Shown: positions 45,119 through 53,776 of the stretch, piece after piece
Numbering within the stretch: the first letter of the stretch is position 1
How the letters are laid out: every line of letters begins with the position of its first letter
Assembly (NCBI RefSeq): GCF_009711525.1
Contig: NZ_SMLV01000434.1
Location: 1-64,000 of the forward strand
Direction of reading: 5' to 3'
Length of the DNA: 64,000 bases
From: Fulvivirga lutimaris
GTDB taxonomy: Bacteria; Bacteroidota; Bacteroidia; Cytophagales; Cyclobacteriaceae
Translations under genes and position numbers: made by a program
Notes under the pieces: model-generated
Told to the model about the DNA's origin: nothing
Seen by the model: only the letters and a program-made list of their open reading frames with translations
The model's database searches: none

Positions 45119-47155
45119 TTATCTCGCAGTTATGGGGCTTGTAAATTTTAATGTAAATGATGTTCCTGGTTGCTCTGATATCTCAACTATTCCATTAAGT
45201 TGTTCTGTTAAAGCATTAACAAGTCGCATTCCCATGCTTTTTTTAGTTCTGAAGTCTTCAGGAAGACCAGGGCCACTATCCATTACCGATAAGATGTGAT
45301 TGTTAGCCTTACTTTTCAAACTTATTTTTAATTCGCCATCCTCATTGTTAAAAGCGTATTTGAGCGAATTTGAAATAAGCTCATTCAAAATCAGACCGAC
45401 AGGAACGGCAGTGTCAATATCAAGGTCCAGCGAATCCACATCAATATTTCTTTTTACCTCATTTTTAGGTTTGTAGCTGCTGAATAGAAAATCATTAAGT
45501 TCTTCAATATATTCTTTCATGTTAATGACTGATAGCTGATTATTTCCATACAGTTTTTCATGAATCAATGACATTGATTTAATTCGGCTCCGACCTTCAT
45601 TTACAGCATCTTTAGCTATTTGATCTTCTAAATTTCGGGACTGTATATTTAGGATACTTGATATGATCTGGAGGTTGTTTTTAACTCTATGATGAATCTC
45701 CTTTAACAAGGTTTCATTCTCATTGTTTTTAGCTTCAATTTCCAGTTTCTGTTGAGCTAACTTTTTGTTACTGCGGAGCTTCACTACCAGGGCGAGCAAT
45801 ATACTCAGCGCTGCAATGATAGAAGCTGCTACACCAATGATAAGTTTTGTATTCGTGCTTTGCGCCAGATCCAGACTAGCCTCTTTGGCCTTTAAATCAG
45901 ACTGCTGAAGTTCAATGGTCTGTTGCTTCTTTTCGGTCTCAAAAAGGGCAGACATTGCCGCCATTTGTTCCGATTTCTGAATATTGAAAAGGCTATCTTT
46001 TAAAGCTTCGTATTGCATTCTGTAGTTCCATGCTTTTTTATAATCCCCAAGGCCCTGATAGCTTTCTGAGAGGTACATCATTGATATTTCTTCACGATCT
46101 TTATGATTGATTTCTTTTGATAGGTCATAAGCCTCTTGAGAATATTCTAATGCCGTTTTATGCTGCTCAAGAGCATTGTGAATTCTTGCTAAAAAATGCA
46201 GTGAAAAAATAATACTTGCTTTATCACCGCCTGCTCGTTTCATATCTAATCCTTCTTTGGCTATTGCGTATGCTTTTGAATAATCACCTTTCAAAAAGTA
46301 GGCTTCTGACATGTTATGTAGTGCAGTCCCATAGCTTCTTCCTCGCTCTTTGTCTATTTCAATGGTCTTATTAAAAAAGTAAATGGCACTATCATACTCT
46401 TTTAGCTTCATTTTTAGTAAACCTAATTGATTGGTGTAGTTCGATTGTAGTGAAAGATTAGTTTTTAAGATAGGCAAGGAACCAGCTTCATCTAAATAGG
46501 GGATGATCATCTTATAATCCTTTTGATAGATATAGGCCATTGAAATATTAAGTAGATTCAGTGCTCTTTTTCTTTCAAAGTTATTTTCTTTATTAAGCTT
46601 TAGGGCTTTCAGATAGTATTCAATGGCTTTATCATAGCTTCCCACTTTCTCCATCACTTTTCCAATATTGTTGTAGGCACTGGTAATGCCGCCAATTTCA
46701 TTCATTTTCTGCTGATAGAAAAGTGCATCGTTATAGCTGGAAGCTGCACTTTTGAAATCACTAATTTGAAGCTGCAGATTGCCTAAAGCATTAAACGCAT
46801 TGGCGATGCCAACAGTATCAGCTATGGATTTTGCGTAGTTAACTGCCTCTTTGAAGTAATAGGCAGCACTGTCATTATTATGGTAGTCAAGATTATTATA
46901 GCCAACATTGATTAAAGCCCTGGCCTGTCCTATCCCGTAGCCTATCGCTTTGGCTTCTTTCAAACCTTGGTATGAGTATTTCTTTGCTTTTTCTAATGAG
47001 GAGAAGGCATAATCGAAGCCCAAAGTATTAAGTATATCTACTTTCTCACTTCCTTTTTTACTATCGACAATAGCTTCCAGGCTGTCAAGCTTAGATTGAC
47101 TGTGTAACTTACCATTAGCAAAAAGGTACAGCAGCGCCAACAGGAAGTACCTCAT
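45119..47155 (-). CDS. TPR sensor histidine kinase, HisKA_2 type
   Basis: A 678-residue kinase. A signal peptide precedes about eight TPRs in the periplasm (40-400), a coiled coil, one transmembrane helix (438-459), then HisKA_2 with the EIHHRVKNNLQ box (His at 488-489) and HATPase_c (NELISNSLKYAFN, DSGPGLPEDF). This TPR-plus-LytTR arrangement is a frequent Bacteroidota signalling pair. The TPR domain probably senses a partner protein. It is first in a two-gene operon. Confidence 0.94.
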   Translation of the reverse strand: MRYFLLALLYLFANGKLHSQSKLDSLEAIVDSKKGSEKVDILNTLGFDYAFSSLEKAKKYSYQGLKEAKAIGYGIGQARALINVGYNNLDYHNNDSAAYYFKEAVNYAKSIADTVGIANAFNALGNLQLQISDFKSAASSYNDALFYQQKMNEIGGITSAYNNIGKVMEKVGSYDKAIEYYLKALKLNKENNFERKRALNLLNISMAYIYQKDYKMIIPYLDEAGSLPILKTNLSLQSNYTNQLGLLKMKLKEYDSAIYFFNKTIEIDKERGRSYGTALHNMSEAYFLKGDYSKAYAIAKEGLDMKRAGGDKASIIFSLHFLARIHNALEQHKTALEYSQEAYDLSKEINHKDREEISMMYLSESYQGLGDYKKAWNYRMQYEALKDSLFNIQKSEQMAAMSALFETEKKQQTIELQQSDLKAKEASLDLAQSTNTKLIIGVAASIIAALSILLALVVKLRSNKKLAQQKLEIEAKNNENETLLKEIHHRVKNNLQIISSILNIQSRNLEDQIAKDAVNEGRSRIKSMSLIHEKLYGNNQLSVINMKEYIEELNDFLFSSYKPKNEVKRNIDVDSLDLDIDTAVPVGLILNELISNSLKYAFNNEDGELKISLKSKANNHILSVMDSGPGLPEDFRTKKSMGMRLVNALTEQLNGIVEISEQPGTSFTLKFTSPITAR

Positions 47156-47373
47156 ATATTATAGACAGATTCGAGATATAACACCAAGTATTCAATATAA
47201 TAGCTCTCACTACATTATCCTACTGTTAATCAACATTTTGCTGCAGTTAATCCCAAAGCTTTGAATTATTAGGTAGGATGGTTCTACATTTAACTAAGCA
47301 GGTTTATTCTTCATAAAGTGTCCAGAGGTGGAGGCGTGGGATCGAGAGGTTCTGCGCTTCCGCCTTTTATGAC

Positions 47374-49536
47374 CTAGAGTATTAATAGCCCAGCTTCACG
47401 AAGTTTGTTGATAGGCTTAGAATACCAGAATAATTCAAAGTCTTCGAACTGTTCCTCAAATGATTTTTTTACTGCACCTAAATTCAAGGTTGGCGTTGAG
47501 TCTGGCTTTGCTTCCTCCAAGAATTTAAGAAGCCATTTAACCTTGTCTTTTTCTATTGTGATTTGAGTTGAATCTGAATTTCTATAGAATGTCAACTTAG
47601 TTTTTTTACCTTCTTCCAATATCGGTTTCTGTCCTAACCAGAAAACTTTAGCGGTAGCTGAGAGTTCCTGAAACCCTTCATTCTCAAGGCAATTAAAAAT
47701 GTAATCAGGCTCAATAGTTGTACTTGGAATTTTGAATTCGAACCACTCCTGTAGGTCATAATCGAAGCAGATACCATGCATATAGTTAAACAATGACTTC
47801 TTCAGTCCAAAACTGAATTGATTATGATCTATGCCAGTATCATCGGTGAATTGAATATCATTATTGGCAAAGGAGATTTTTTCCTGAATAGGAGTAACTC
47901 CATAGGCTGCTGGTTCTAGACCGACAGGGCTATGTGCCGTAAGTGCAAACTGATGCCAAAACCCAGATTGTAAAATCCCTTGTTCAAACATCTGGCGCAC
48001 CATTTCTAAACTATCAATGGTCTCTTGTACCGTTTGGGTAGGATAGCCATACATTAGGTAAGAGTGCACCATAATACCGGACTCAGTAAAATTTCTGGTT
48101 ACTCTAGCTACTTGTTCAACAGTTACTCCTTTGTCGATAAGTTTTAATAAACGATCAGAAGCCACTTCCAGTCCTCCTGATACAGCTACGCAACCAGATG
48201 CCTTGAGCAACTGGCACAAGTCATAGGTAAAACTCTTTTCAAACCTTATATTGGTCCACCAGGTTACGACTAAACCCCTTCTTAAAATCTCCAGAGCCAA
48301 TTCCCGCATGAGTGCAGGCGGTGCTGCTTCATCCACAAAGTGGAAGCCCGTATCACCGGTTTGTGCAATGAGCTGCTCCATTCTATCTACTAATACTTTG
48401 GCTGCAATGGGCTCATAGAGTTTTATATAGTCTAGCGAGATATCACAGAAAGTGCATTTGCCCCAATAGCAACCATGCGCCATAGTGAGCTTATTCCATC
48501 TGCCGTCACTCCATAAGCTGTGCATCGGGTTGGCGATCTCAATTACTGAAATGTATTTGTCTAGTAACAGGTCTGAATAATCAGGAGTGCCAACTTGTGT
48601 CTGTTTGTAATCGGAGCTTGTAGAAAGGTTATTGTAATAAACTTCACCATCTTTTAGATGAAGGGTTCTTTTAAGCTCAGCCTGATCTATTCCTTTACTA
48701 AGTTGTTGTACTAATAATTCAATGGGCAACTCACCATCGTCAAGTGTTATAAAATCAAAATACTCAAATACCCGAACATCGGTTACTGACCTTAACTCTG
48801 TATTAGGAAAACCACCTCCCATTGCAATTTTAATACTAGGATCATGAGTTTTTATCCATTGTGCGCAGCGGAAGGCACTGTACAAATTACCGGGGAAAGG
48901 AACCGAAAAACAGACTAGCCTTGGTTTTATTGAATTTACCTTTTCTTCAAGTATCTGAAGTGTGAGCTCATCAATAAAAGTTGGAGGGGCGGACAAACTT
49001 TGATGCAATTCATCAAAGCTATTGGCACTCATACCCAGCCGCTCTGCATACCTGCTAAAACCAAAATTTTCATCAATACACTCGATGATAAAATCAGAAA
49101 GGTCTTCCAAAAACAAGGTGGCCAAATGCTTTGCTTTGTCCTGCAAACCCATATTGCCAAATGCCCAATCCAAATCATCAAGTTGATCAAAACGAGAAGC
49201 CTGAGGCAGAAAATCATGGGTGGTAATGGATCTGGCAAGTGACAGATTTTTACCTTGAAGGAAATTGATTACTTCCTCAATTTTGGAAATATACTGCTCT
49301 TTTAATGCATAAATCCTTTTAGCATTGTCAGACTTTATTGTCCTATTCTTTTCAGCTTGCTCAAAAACTCGACTCAGGTTCTTTTTTGAAAATAACTCTA
49401 GTATTACCTCTATACCCAAATCCATTTGATGGGACGGAATGTCTTTGGTATTCAAAAAGCCTTTTAAATATGCTGTTGCCGGGTAGGGCGTATTAAGCTG
49501 TGTAAAGGGTGGAGTAATTAAAAGTAGCTCGTTCAA
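47374..49536 (-). CDS. B12-binding radical SAM protein
   Basis: A 720-residue enzyme. A B12-binding-like domain covers about 185-300 (RLVCFSVPFPGNLYSAF, IAMGGGFPN, FITLDDGELPIE). The radical SAM core starts near 345. The cluster motif is C356-YWGK-C361-TF-C364, i.e. Cx4Cx2C rather than the classic Cx3Cx2C. FHFVDEAAPP and GGLEVASDRLLKLIDKG are typical of the barrel. The N-terminal 180 residues are a helical extension. Gene stands alone, so the substrate cannot be inferred from neighbours. Confidence 0.88.
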   Translation of the reverse strand: MNELLLITPPFTQLNTPYPATAYLKGFLNTKDIPSHQMDLGIEVILELFSKKNLSRVFEQAEKNRTIKSDNAKRIYALKEQYISKIEEVINFLQGKNLSLARSITTHDFLPQASRFDQLDDLDWAFGNMGLQDKAKHLATLFLEDLSDFIIECIDENFGFSRYAERLGMSANSFDELHQSLSAPPTFIDELTLQILEEKVNSIKPRLVCFSVPFPGNLYSAFRCAQWIKTHDPSIKIAMGGGFPNTELRSVTDVRVFEYFDFITLDDGELPIELLVQQLSKGIDQAELKRTLHLKDGEVYYNNLSTSSDYKQTQVGTPDYSDLLLDKYISVIEIANPMHSLWSDGRWNKLTMAHGCYWGKCTFCDISLDYIKLYEPIAAKVLVDRMEQLIAQTGDTGFHFVDEAAPPALMRELALEILRRGLVVTWWTNIRFEKSFTYDLCQLLKASGCVAVSGGLEVASDRLLKLIDKGVTVEQVARVTRNFTESGIMVHSYLMYGYPTQTVQETIDSLEMVRQMFEQGILQSGFWHQFALTAHSPVGLEPAAYGVTPIQEKISFANNDIQFTDDTGIDHNQFSFGLKKSLFNYMHGICFDYDLQEWFEFKIPSTTIEPDYIFNCLENEGFQELSATAKVFWLGQKPILEEGKKTKLTFYRNSDSTQITIEKDKVKWLLKFLEEAKPDSTPTLNLGAVKKSFEEQFEDFELFWYSKPINKLREAGLLIL

Positions 49537-49702
49537 GATGAAAGCAATTTATGCAAATATCGACTTAGTGATAGAACCTTGCTCTAATATTTCAAAAAGA
49601 TTATAGAAACCTTCGAATTCGATAGCATCAACCGATCATATAAAATCATTAGGGTGTTGATGTCTTTTAACTAAATTTAATGATCAACCAATCAGATTAA
49701 CT

Positions 49703-52276
49703 ATGCGTCAACTATTAACCCTCATTATTATTACATTTTCTTCGCAGCTTTTAGCGCAAGATTATTTCTATAAAAAATTCGAGCCGTTTGATCCTGCCAT
49801 TCCTAGCCCGGAGCAGTTTTTAGGCTATCCTGTTGGTGAGCATCATACCAGGCATGATCGTATAGTAGCCTATTTACAAAAACTTGCTGATGTTTCTGAT
49901 AAGGCCAGTCTTACAACTTATGGTATAACACACGGTTATCGCCCGCTGGTTATATTGAATATTTCTTCACCAGAAAATCTTAATAATTTACCCAAACACC
50001 AGGCGGATCACATGGCTCTGGTTGACCCGAATAGCTCAAAAACGGCAAGTGAAGACATGCCGATATTTATCAACCTTGGGTATAATGTTCATGGCAATGA
50101 ACCGTCAAGTTCTGAGGCAGCACTGTTAACCGCATATACTTTGGTGGCTTCGCAAAGTACTGCGGTAAAGGAATACTTAAATAAGGCTGTTGTTTTTATT
50201 GATCCAACCATTAATCCTGATGGCCGTGACAGACATACGCATTGGGCAAATATGTATAAGGGTAGTCCTAAAGTAAAAGACCCTGCAGATGCTGAACATA
50301 ACGAAGCTTGGCCTAGAGGTAGAACCAATCACTACTGGTTTGATCTTAACAGGGACTGGTTGTTAGCCATTAATCCTGAGAGCAGAGGGAAGCTTAAGTG
50401 GTTCCATCAGTGGTACCCTAATGTAGTGACTGACTTTCATGAAATGGGCACCAATAGCACCTATTTCTTCGAGCCTATGAAGCCTATTGCTTCCAAAGAC
50501 CCAATAATGCCAAAGGAGAACTACACTAAACTGAATGATCTTTTCGCTAAATATTTTGAAGAGGATTTGAATAAAATCGGGTCGCTCTATTTTACAAAAG
50601 AGGCCTTTGATGGCACTTATCCGGGTTATGGTTCTTCTTATCCTGATTTGCAGGGTGGACTGGCTTTACTCTTTGAGCAGGCAAGTAGTAGGGGGCATGT
50701 TCAGGAAACCCCAATGGGTGATATCACTTTCGCCTTCACTATCAGAAATCAATATACCTCTAGTATGGCTACGGTTAGAGCCGCTGTGGAGAACAAAGGC
50801 ATGTTGATGAATTACCAAAAAGATTTTTTCAAATCAGCCATCTCAAATGCTAATAAAAGCGGAGTGAAGGGCTATGTCTTTGGTGACCCTTATGATGAGA
50901 ATAGGACTAGAGCATTTATTGATAAACTATTACTGCATGAGATAAAAGTGCACAAGCTTTCATCTGATGTTACCAGAAATGGGAAAGTATTTAAAACTGA
51001 CTACAGCTATGTAGTGCCGACTGCCCAACCACAATATAGAATGGTGCAGACCATGTTTGAGACGTACAGTCAATATTCTGACAGTGTTTATTATGATGCA
51101 TCGGCATGGTCAGTGGCTAATTTTTACAATATGCCTTATGCATCTGTAACTGGCAATCTTAGCCTTGGTGCTGAAGTGACCGCTGACAAAAATGTTAAGG
51201 AAGTTGCTGCTGTTGAGAGCTCTAATTATGCCTACCTCATGTCTTGGGAAGATTACAATGCACCTGCTGCTTTGTACTATCTGCAAGACCATGATGTGAG
51301 AGCAACGTCAGCCTTTAAACCATTTTCTATTAATGTGGCGGGCAGTGCCAAAAAATTTAGTTATGGTACGATAATGATACCGGTATCAAAACAGAAGATC
51401 AGCAAAGACTCATTAAATTTATTGCTTAAAGTTGTTACCGATAAGTATAAGGTTGATATCTATCCGGTGGCTACCGGATATTCTTCCAGTGGCATCGATT
51501 TAGGTAGTGGTAATTTTGAAACGGTGCAAAAGCCAAAAGCTGTAATGCTTATTGAAGGCAATGTTTCTTCTTATGAGGCAGGAGAGGTTTGGCATTTACT
51601 GGATACCCGTATGGATATGCCAATAACCAAAGTACCAATGAGAAACTTTGGAGGCCTTGACCTCAATGATTACAATACTTTAGTAATAGTCAGTGGAAGG
51701 TATAATGACCTTGACTCTGCTGATAAGGCTAAAATAACCTCATGGATTAGCAGTGGAAATACCTTGATTACTATTAGAACCGCCACATCTTGGGCCATTA
51801 ATAGCAAGCTGGTAAAAGAGAAATTGGTGGATAAAGAGAAGGACAAGAAGGATGATGATAAAACTCTGGTTAAGTCAAAGCCTTATGTGGATGCAGGACC
51901 AAATATTGGCAAGAAGGAAGTAGGAGGGGCTATTTTTGAAGTTGTTCTTGATCTTACACATCCATTGGCCTTTGGTTATAGAAACAATAAAATACCGGTT
52001 TATAGAAATAGTGATGTGTGGTTAGCCCCAAGTGCCAGTGCTTATGGCACGGTAGCCAGATACACGGATAATCCACATATAGATGGCTTTATTACACCAA
52101 AAAATCTGAATGAGAACTTGAAAGGATCGGCTTCATTGATTGTAAGCCCTTTAGGTAGAGGCAGGGTAGTGATGTTTGCTGACAACCCTAATTTTAGAGG
52201 TTCATGGTATGGCACTAACCGACTGTTTTTAAATGCATTGTTTTTAGGAAATCATATTTCGGTACCTAAGGAGTAG
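49703..52276 (+). CDS. M14-family zinc carboxypeptidase, secreted
   Basis: An 857-residue exported peptidase (signal to about A18). Zinc ligands H130-GN-E133 (NVHGNEPS) and H246 (TDFHEMG) are present, with DPTINPDGRDR between and GLALLFEQASSRG carrying the probable catalytic Glu. The catalytic domain covers about 40-370. The C-terminal 450 residues include a class-I glutamine-amidotransferase-like fold (IVSGRYNDLDSADKAKI) typical of this long Bacteroidota subfamily. It trims amino acids from external peptides. Confidence 0.92.
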   Translation: MRQLLTLIIITFSSQLLAQDYFYKKFEPFDPAIPSPEQFLGYPVGEHHTRHDRIVAYLQKLADVSDKASLTTYGITHGYRPLVILNISSPENLNNLPKHQADHMALVDPNSSKTASEDMPIFINLGYNVHGNEPSSSEAALLTAYTLVASQSTAVKEYLNKAVVFIDPTINPDGRDRHTHWANMYKGSPKVKDPADAEHNEAWPRGRTNHYWFDLNRDWLLAINPESRGKLKWFHQWYPNVVTDFHEMGTNSTYFFEPMKPIASKDPIMPKENYTKLNDLFAKYFEEDLNKIGSLYFTKEAFDGTYPGYGSSYPDLQGGLALLFEQASSRGHVQETPMGDITFAFTIRNQYTSSMATVRAAVENKGMLMNYQKDFFKSAISNANKSGVKGYVFGDPYDENRTRAFIDKLLLHEIKVHKLSSDVTRNGKVFKTDYSYVVPTAQPQYRMVQTMFETYSQYSDSVYYDASAWSVANFYNMPYASVTGNLSLGAEVTADKNVKEVAAVESSNYAYLMSWEDYNAPAALYYLQDHDVRATSAFKPFSINVAGSAKKFSYGTIMIPVSKQKISKDSLNLLLKVVTDKYKVDIYPVATGYSSSGIDLGSGNFETVQKPKAVMLIEGNVSSYEAGEVWHLLDTRMDMPITKVPMRNFGGLDLNDYNTLVIVSGRYNDLDSADKAKITSWISSGNTLITIRTATSWAINSKLVKEKLVDKEKDKKDDDKTLVKSKPYVDAGPNIGKKEVGGAIFEVVLDLTHPLAFGYRNNKIPVYRNSDVWLAPSASAYGTVARYTDNPHIDGFITPKNLNENLKGSASLIVSPLGRGRVVMFADNPNFRGSWYGTNRLFLNALFLGNHISVPKE

Positions 52277-52295
52277 AATTTTTCAATAGTTGATG

Positions 52296-52328
52296 AAAAA
52301 AGGATAGTCTCAACGGCTATCCTTTTTT
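52296..52328 (+). terminator. Terminator of the M14 peptidase gene
   Basis: A perfect 12-bp stem (AAAAAAGGATAG/CTATCCTTTTTT) with a 9-base loop lies 20 bases after the stop. The U-tract is built into the stem, so it is a bidirectional type. Confidence 0.9.
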
Positions 52329-52379
52329 ATTGGGGAAATTGAAATCTGGACTGTGATTAGAATTCTAGAACATACTATG

Positions 52380-52399
52380 GCGCAAGCGTCCGCTTGTGT
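52380..52399. repeat. REP-like palindrome
   Basis: GCGCAAGCGTCCGCTTGTGT holds the palindrome CAAGCG-TC-CGCTTG (52383-52396). Another inverted repeat, CCTTGG/CCAAGG, lies 40-80 bases further. The word resembles dispersed repeats in Bacteroidota genomes. The rest of this 232-base gap has no coding signal. Confidence 0.45.
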
Positions 52400-52508
52400 C
52401 TCATTAGATTAACTATTCATGACCAGCCTTGGGTAAGCGCCCTTCTTATGTTCCAAGGGTTTTCTTGAAGACTTTCAGTGTTACAAAATGCAAAGGCATT
52501 AAAATTAT

Positions 52509-53057
52509 CTAAAAACCTAATACAATAAGGATAGGCATTGGTATCATATTGGCCTCAATTATTTTAAGCTGGGATAAGATCAACGAAACAATCGAACCTC
52601 CAACTCCTAATATCAGGAAACCCTTTAAATATATAAATGGGTAAGTCTTTATTTTAGAATTGTCAATGATTTTACAGATTGTTACAGGAACTAAAGCACT
52701 CGTAGGAGATGCAATTCTAATTTGAAACTTTGACCCGCTAAGTCGTCTGATCTGAAGTTCATTTCCATTTTTTAACCAATATTTCGCAGTTGCCTTAATT
52801 GGAATTTGGCTGAGGTTCTGAATAATGTTCTTTGTTATTTTAGCAGAATCTAATTTTTCTTTTTTCTTATTTTCGCTTAGGACTTCTACTTCTTTATCAA
52901 AGGCTGCAATTACTGGAGAAGCTGATTTTCGGTTCTTCAGGATGATCGATGCTGCTTGTCTTGCCTCAAAAACATAAGCTTTCGAATCTTGAGCTATTCT
53001 CTCAAGTTCTGAGTCGGTCTTTGATTGAAATTTTTCTAAAAACTGATTTTCAGACAT
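52509..53057 (-). CDS. Hypothetical membrane protein
   Basis: A protein of about 182 residues. I take the ATG at 53057 (MSENQFLEKFQSKTDSEL) because residues upstream look non-coding. The N-terminal 70 residues are charged and helical; the middle (KYWLKNGNELQIRRLSGSKF) is beta-rich; two hydrophobic segments end the protein (FIYLKGFLILGVGGSIVSLI and MIPMPILIVLGF). Function unknown. Confidence 0.6.
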   Translation of the reverse strand: MSENQFLEKFQSKTDSELERIAQDSKAYVFEARQAASIILKNRKSASPVIAAFDKEVEVLSENKKKEKLDSAKITKNIIQNLSQIPIKATAKYWLKNGNELQIRRLSGSKFQIRIASPTSALVPVTICKIIDNSKIKTYPFIYLKGFLILGVGGSIVSLILSQLKIIEANMIPMPILIVLGF

Positions 53058-53142
53058 ATGGTGCAAATGTATTCTAGCATCCAAATATACCTTGCAAATA
53101 AGCATAAGTATATTTATCTGCATATAAACTTCCTCTCACAAT

Positions 53143-53628
53143 CTACCTATCATACAACTTCTTTCCAGCCAACAGCTTGTCCATCATGGTCACTATTCTA
53201 TCGGCTCTTTTGTCTTCTGTTTTGGCGCCATATACCCAGTCGATATAGGCTTTTTGCTCGCTTTCATTTAGTGTTTCAAAGAATGCTTTTACCTGCTTCG
53301 GTTCATTGTCAAAGCACTCATAAATTTCTTCTGGTATGGTCAGTGGGGTGTTGTCTACTTCAGCAATGATATGTACTCTATCACCCGCCTGCTTTTTAAT
53401 TTTTTTCCTGATTTCAGCTTTTACAGGAAGGAACAATTGACCATTACCAAAAGGCATCAGCTTGTACTTTACCAGCAGGTAACCATCAATGCTACCATTA
53501 ATTGTCACCCATCCAAAAGGTATTTTACCACTGCTCGGTATTTCAGGAATCAGCGCATAAGTCCAGCCCCCCTTACCAGGAAATTTTTCGAGTTGGTATT
53601 CCTTATCTACACGCGTTACAGGCTCCAT
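53143..53628 (-). CDS. DUF1905/YdeI-like protein
   Basis: A 161-residue protein with a DUF1905 domain first (GKGGWTYALIPEIPSSGKIPFG, WVTINGSIDGY) and a YdeI/OmpD-associated C-terminal domain (about 110-160; ETLNESEQKAYIDWVYGAKT). Members are linked to protection from bacteriocins or peptides in a few cases, but that role is not established. Single gene. Confidence 0.88.
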   Translation of the reverse strand: MEPVTRVDKEYQLEKFPGKGGWTYALIPEIPSSGKIPFGWVTINGSIDGYLLVKYKLMPFGNGQLFLPVKAEIRKKIKKQAGDRVHIIAEVDNTPLTIPEEIYECFDNEPKQVKAFFETLNESEQKAYIDWVYGAKTEDKRADRIVTMMDKLLAGKKLYDR

Positions 53629-53776
53629 ATTTCATTTATTATTAGCTGAAATGATGAAATAAAATTACAGTTCCATTTTAAAAGTGTAACCTCTTGTGCA
53701 AAAAAATGTCTAACAAATGCATCCATTGCTCTAAAGTGCTGTCATTAAGACAGTTTGTCCACCAAAACCCACGCAT

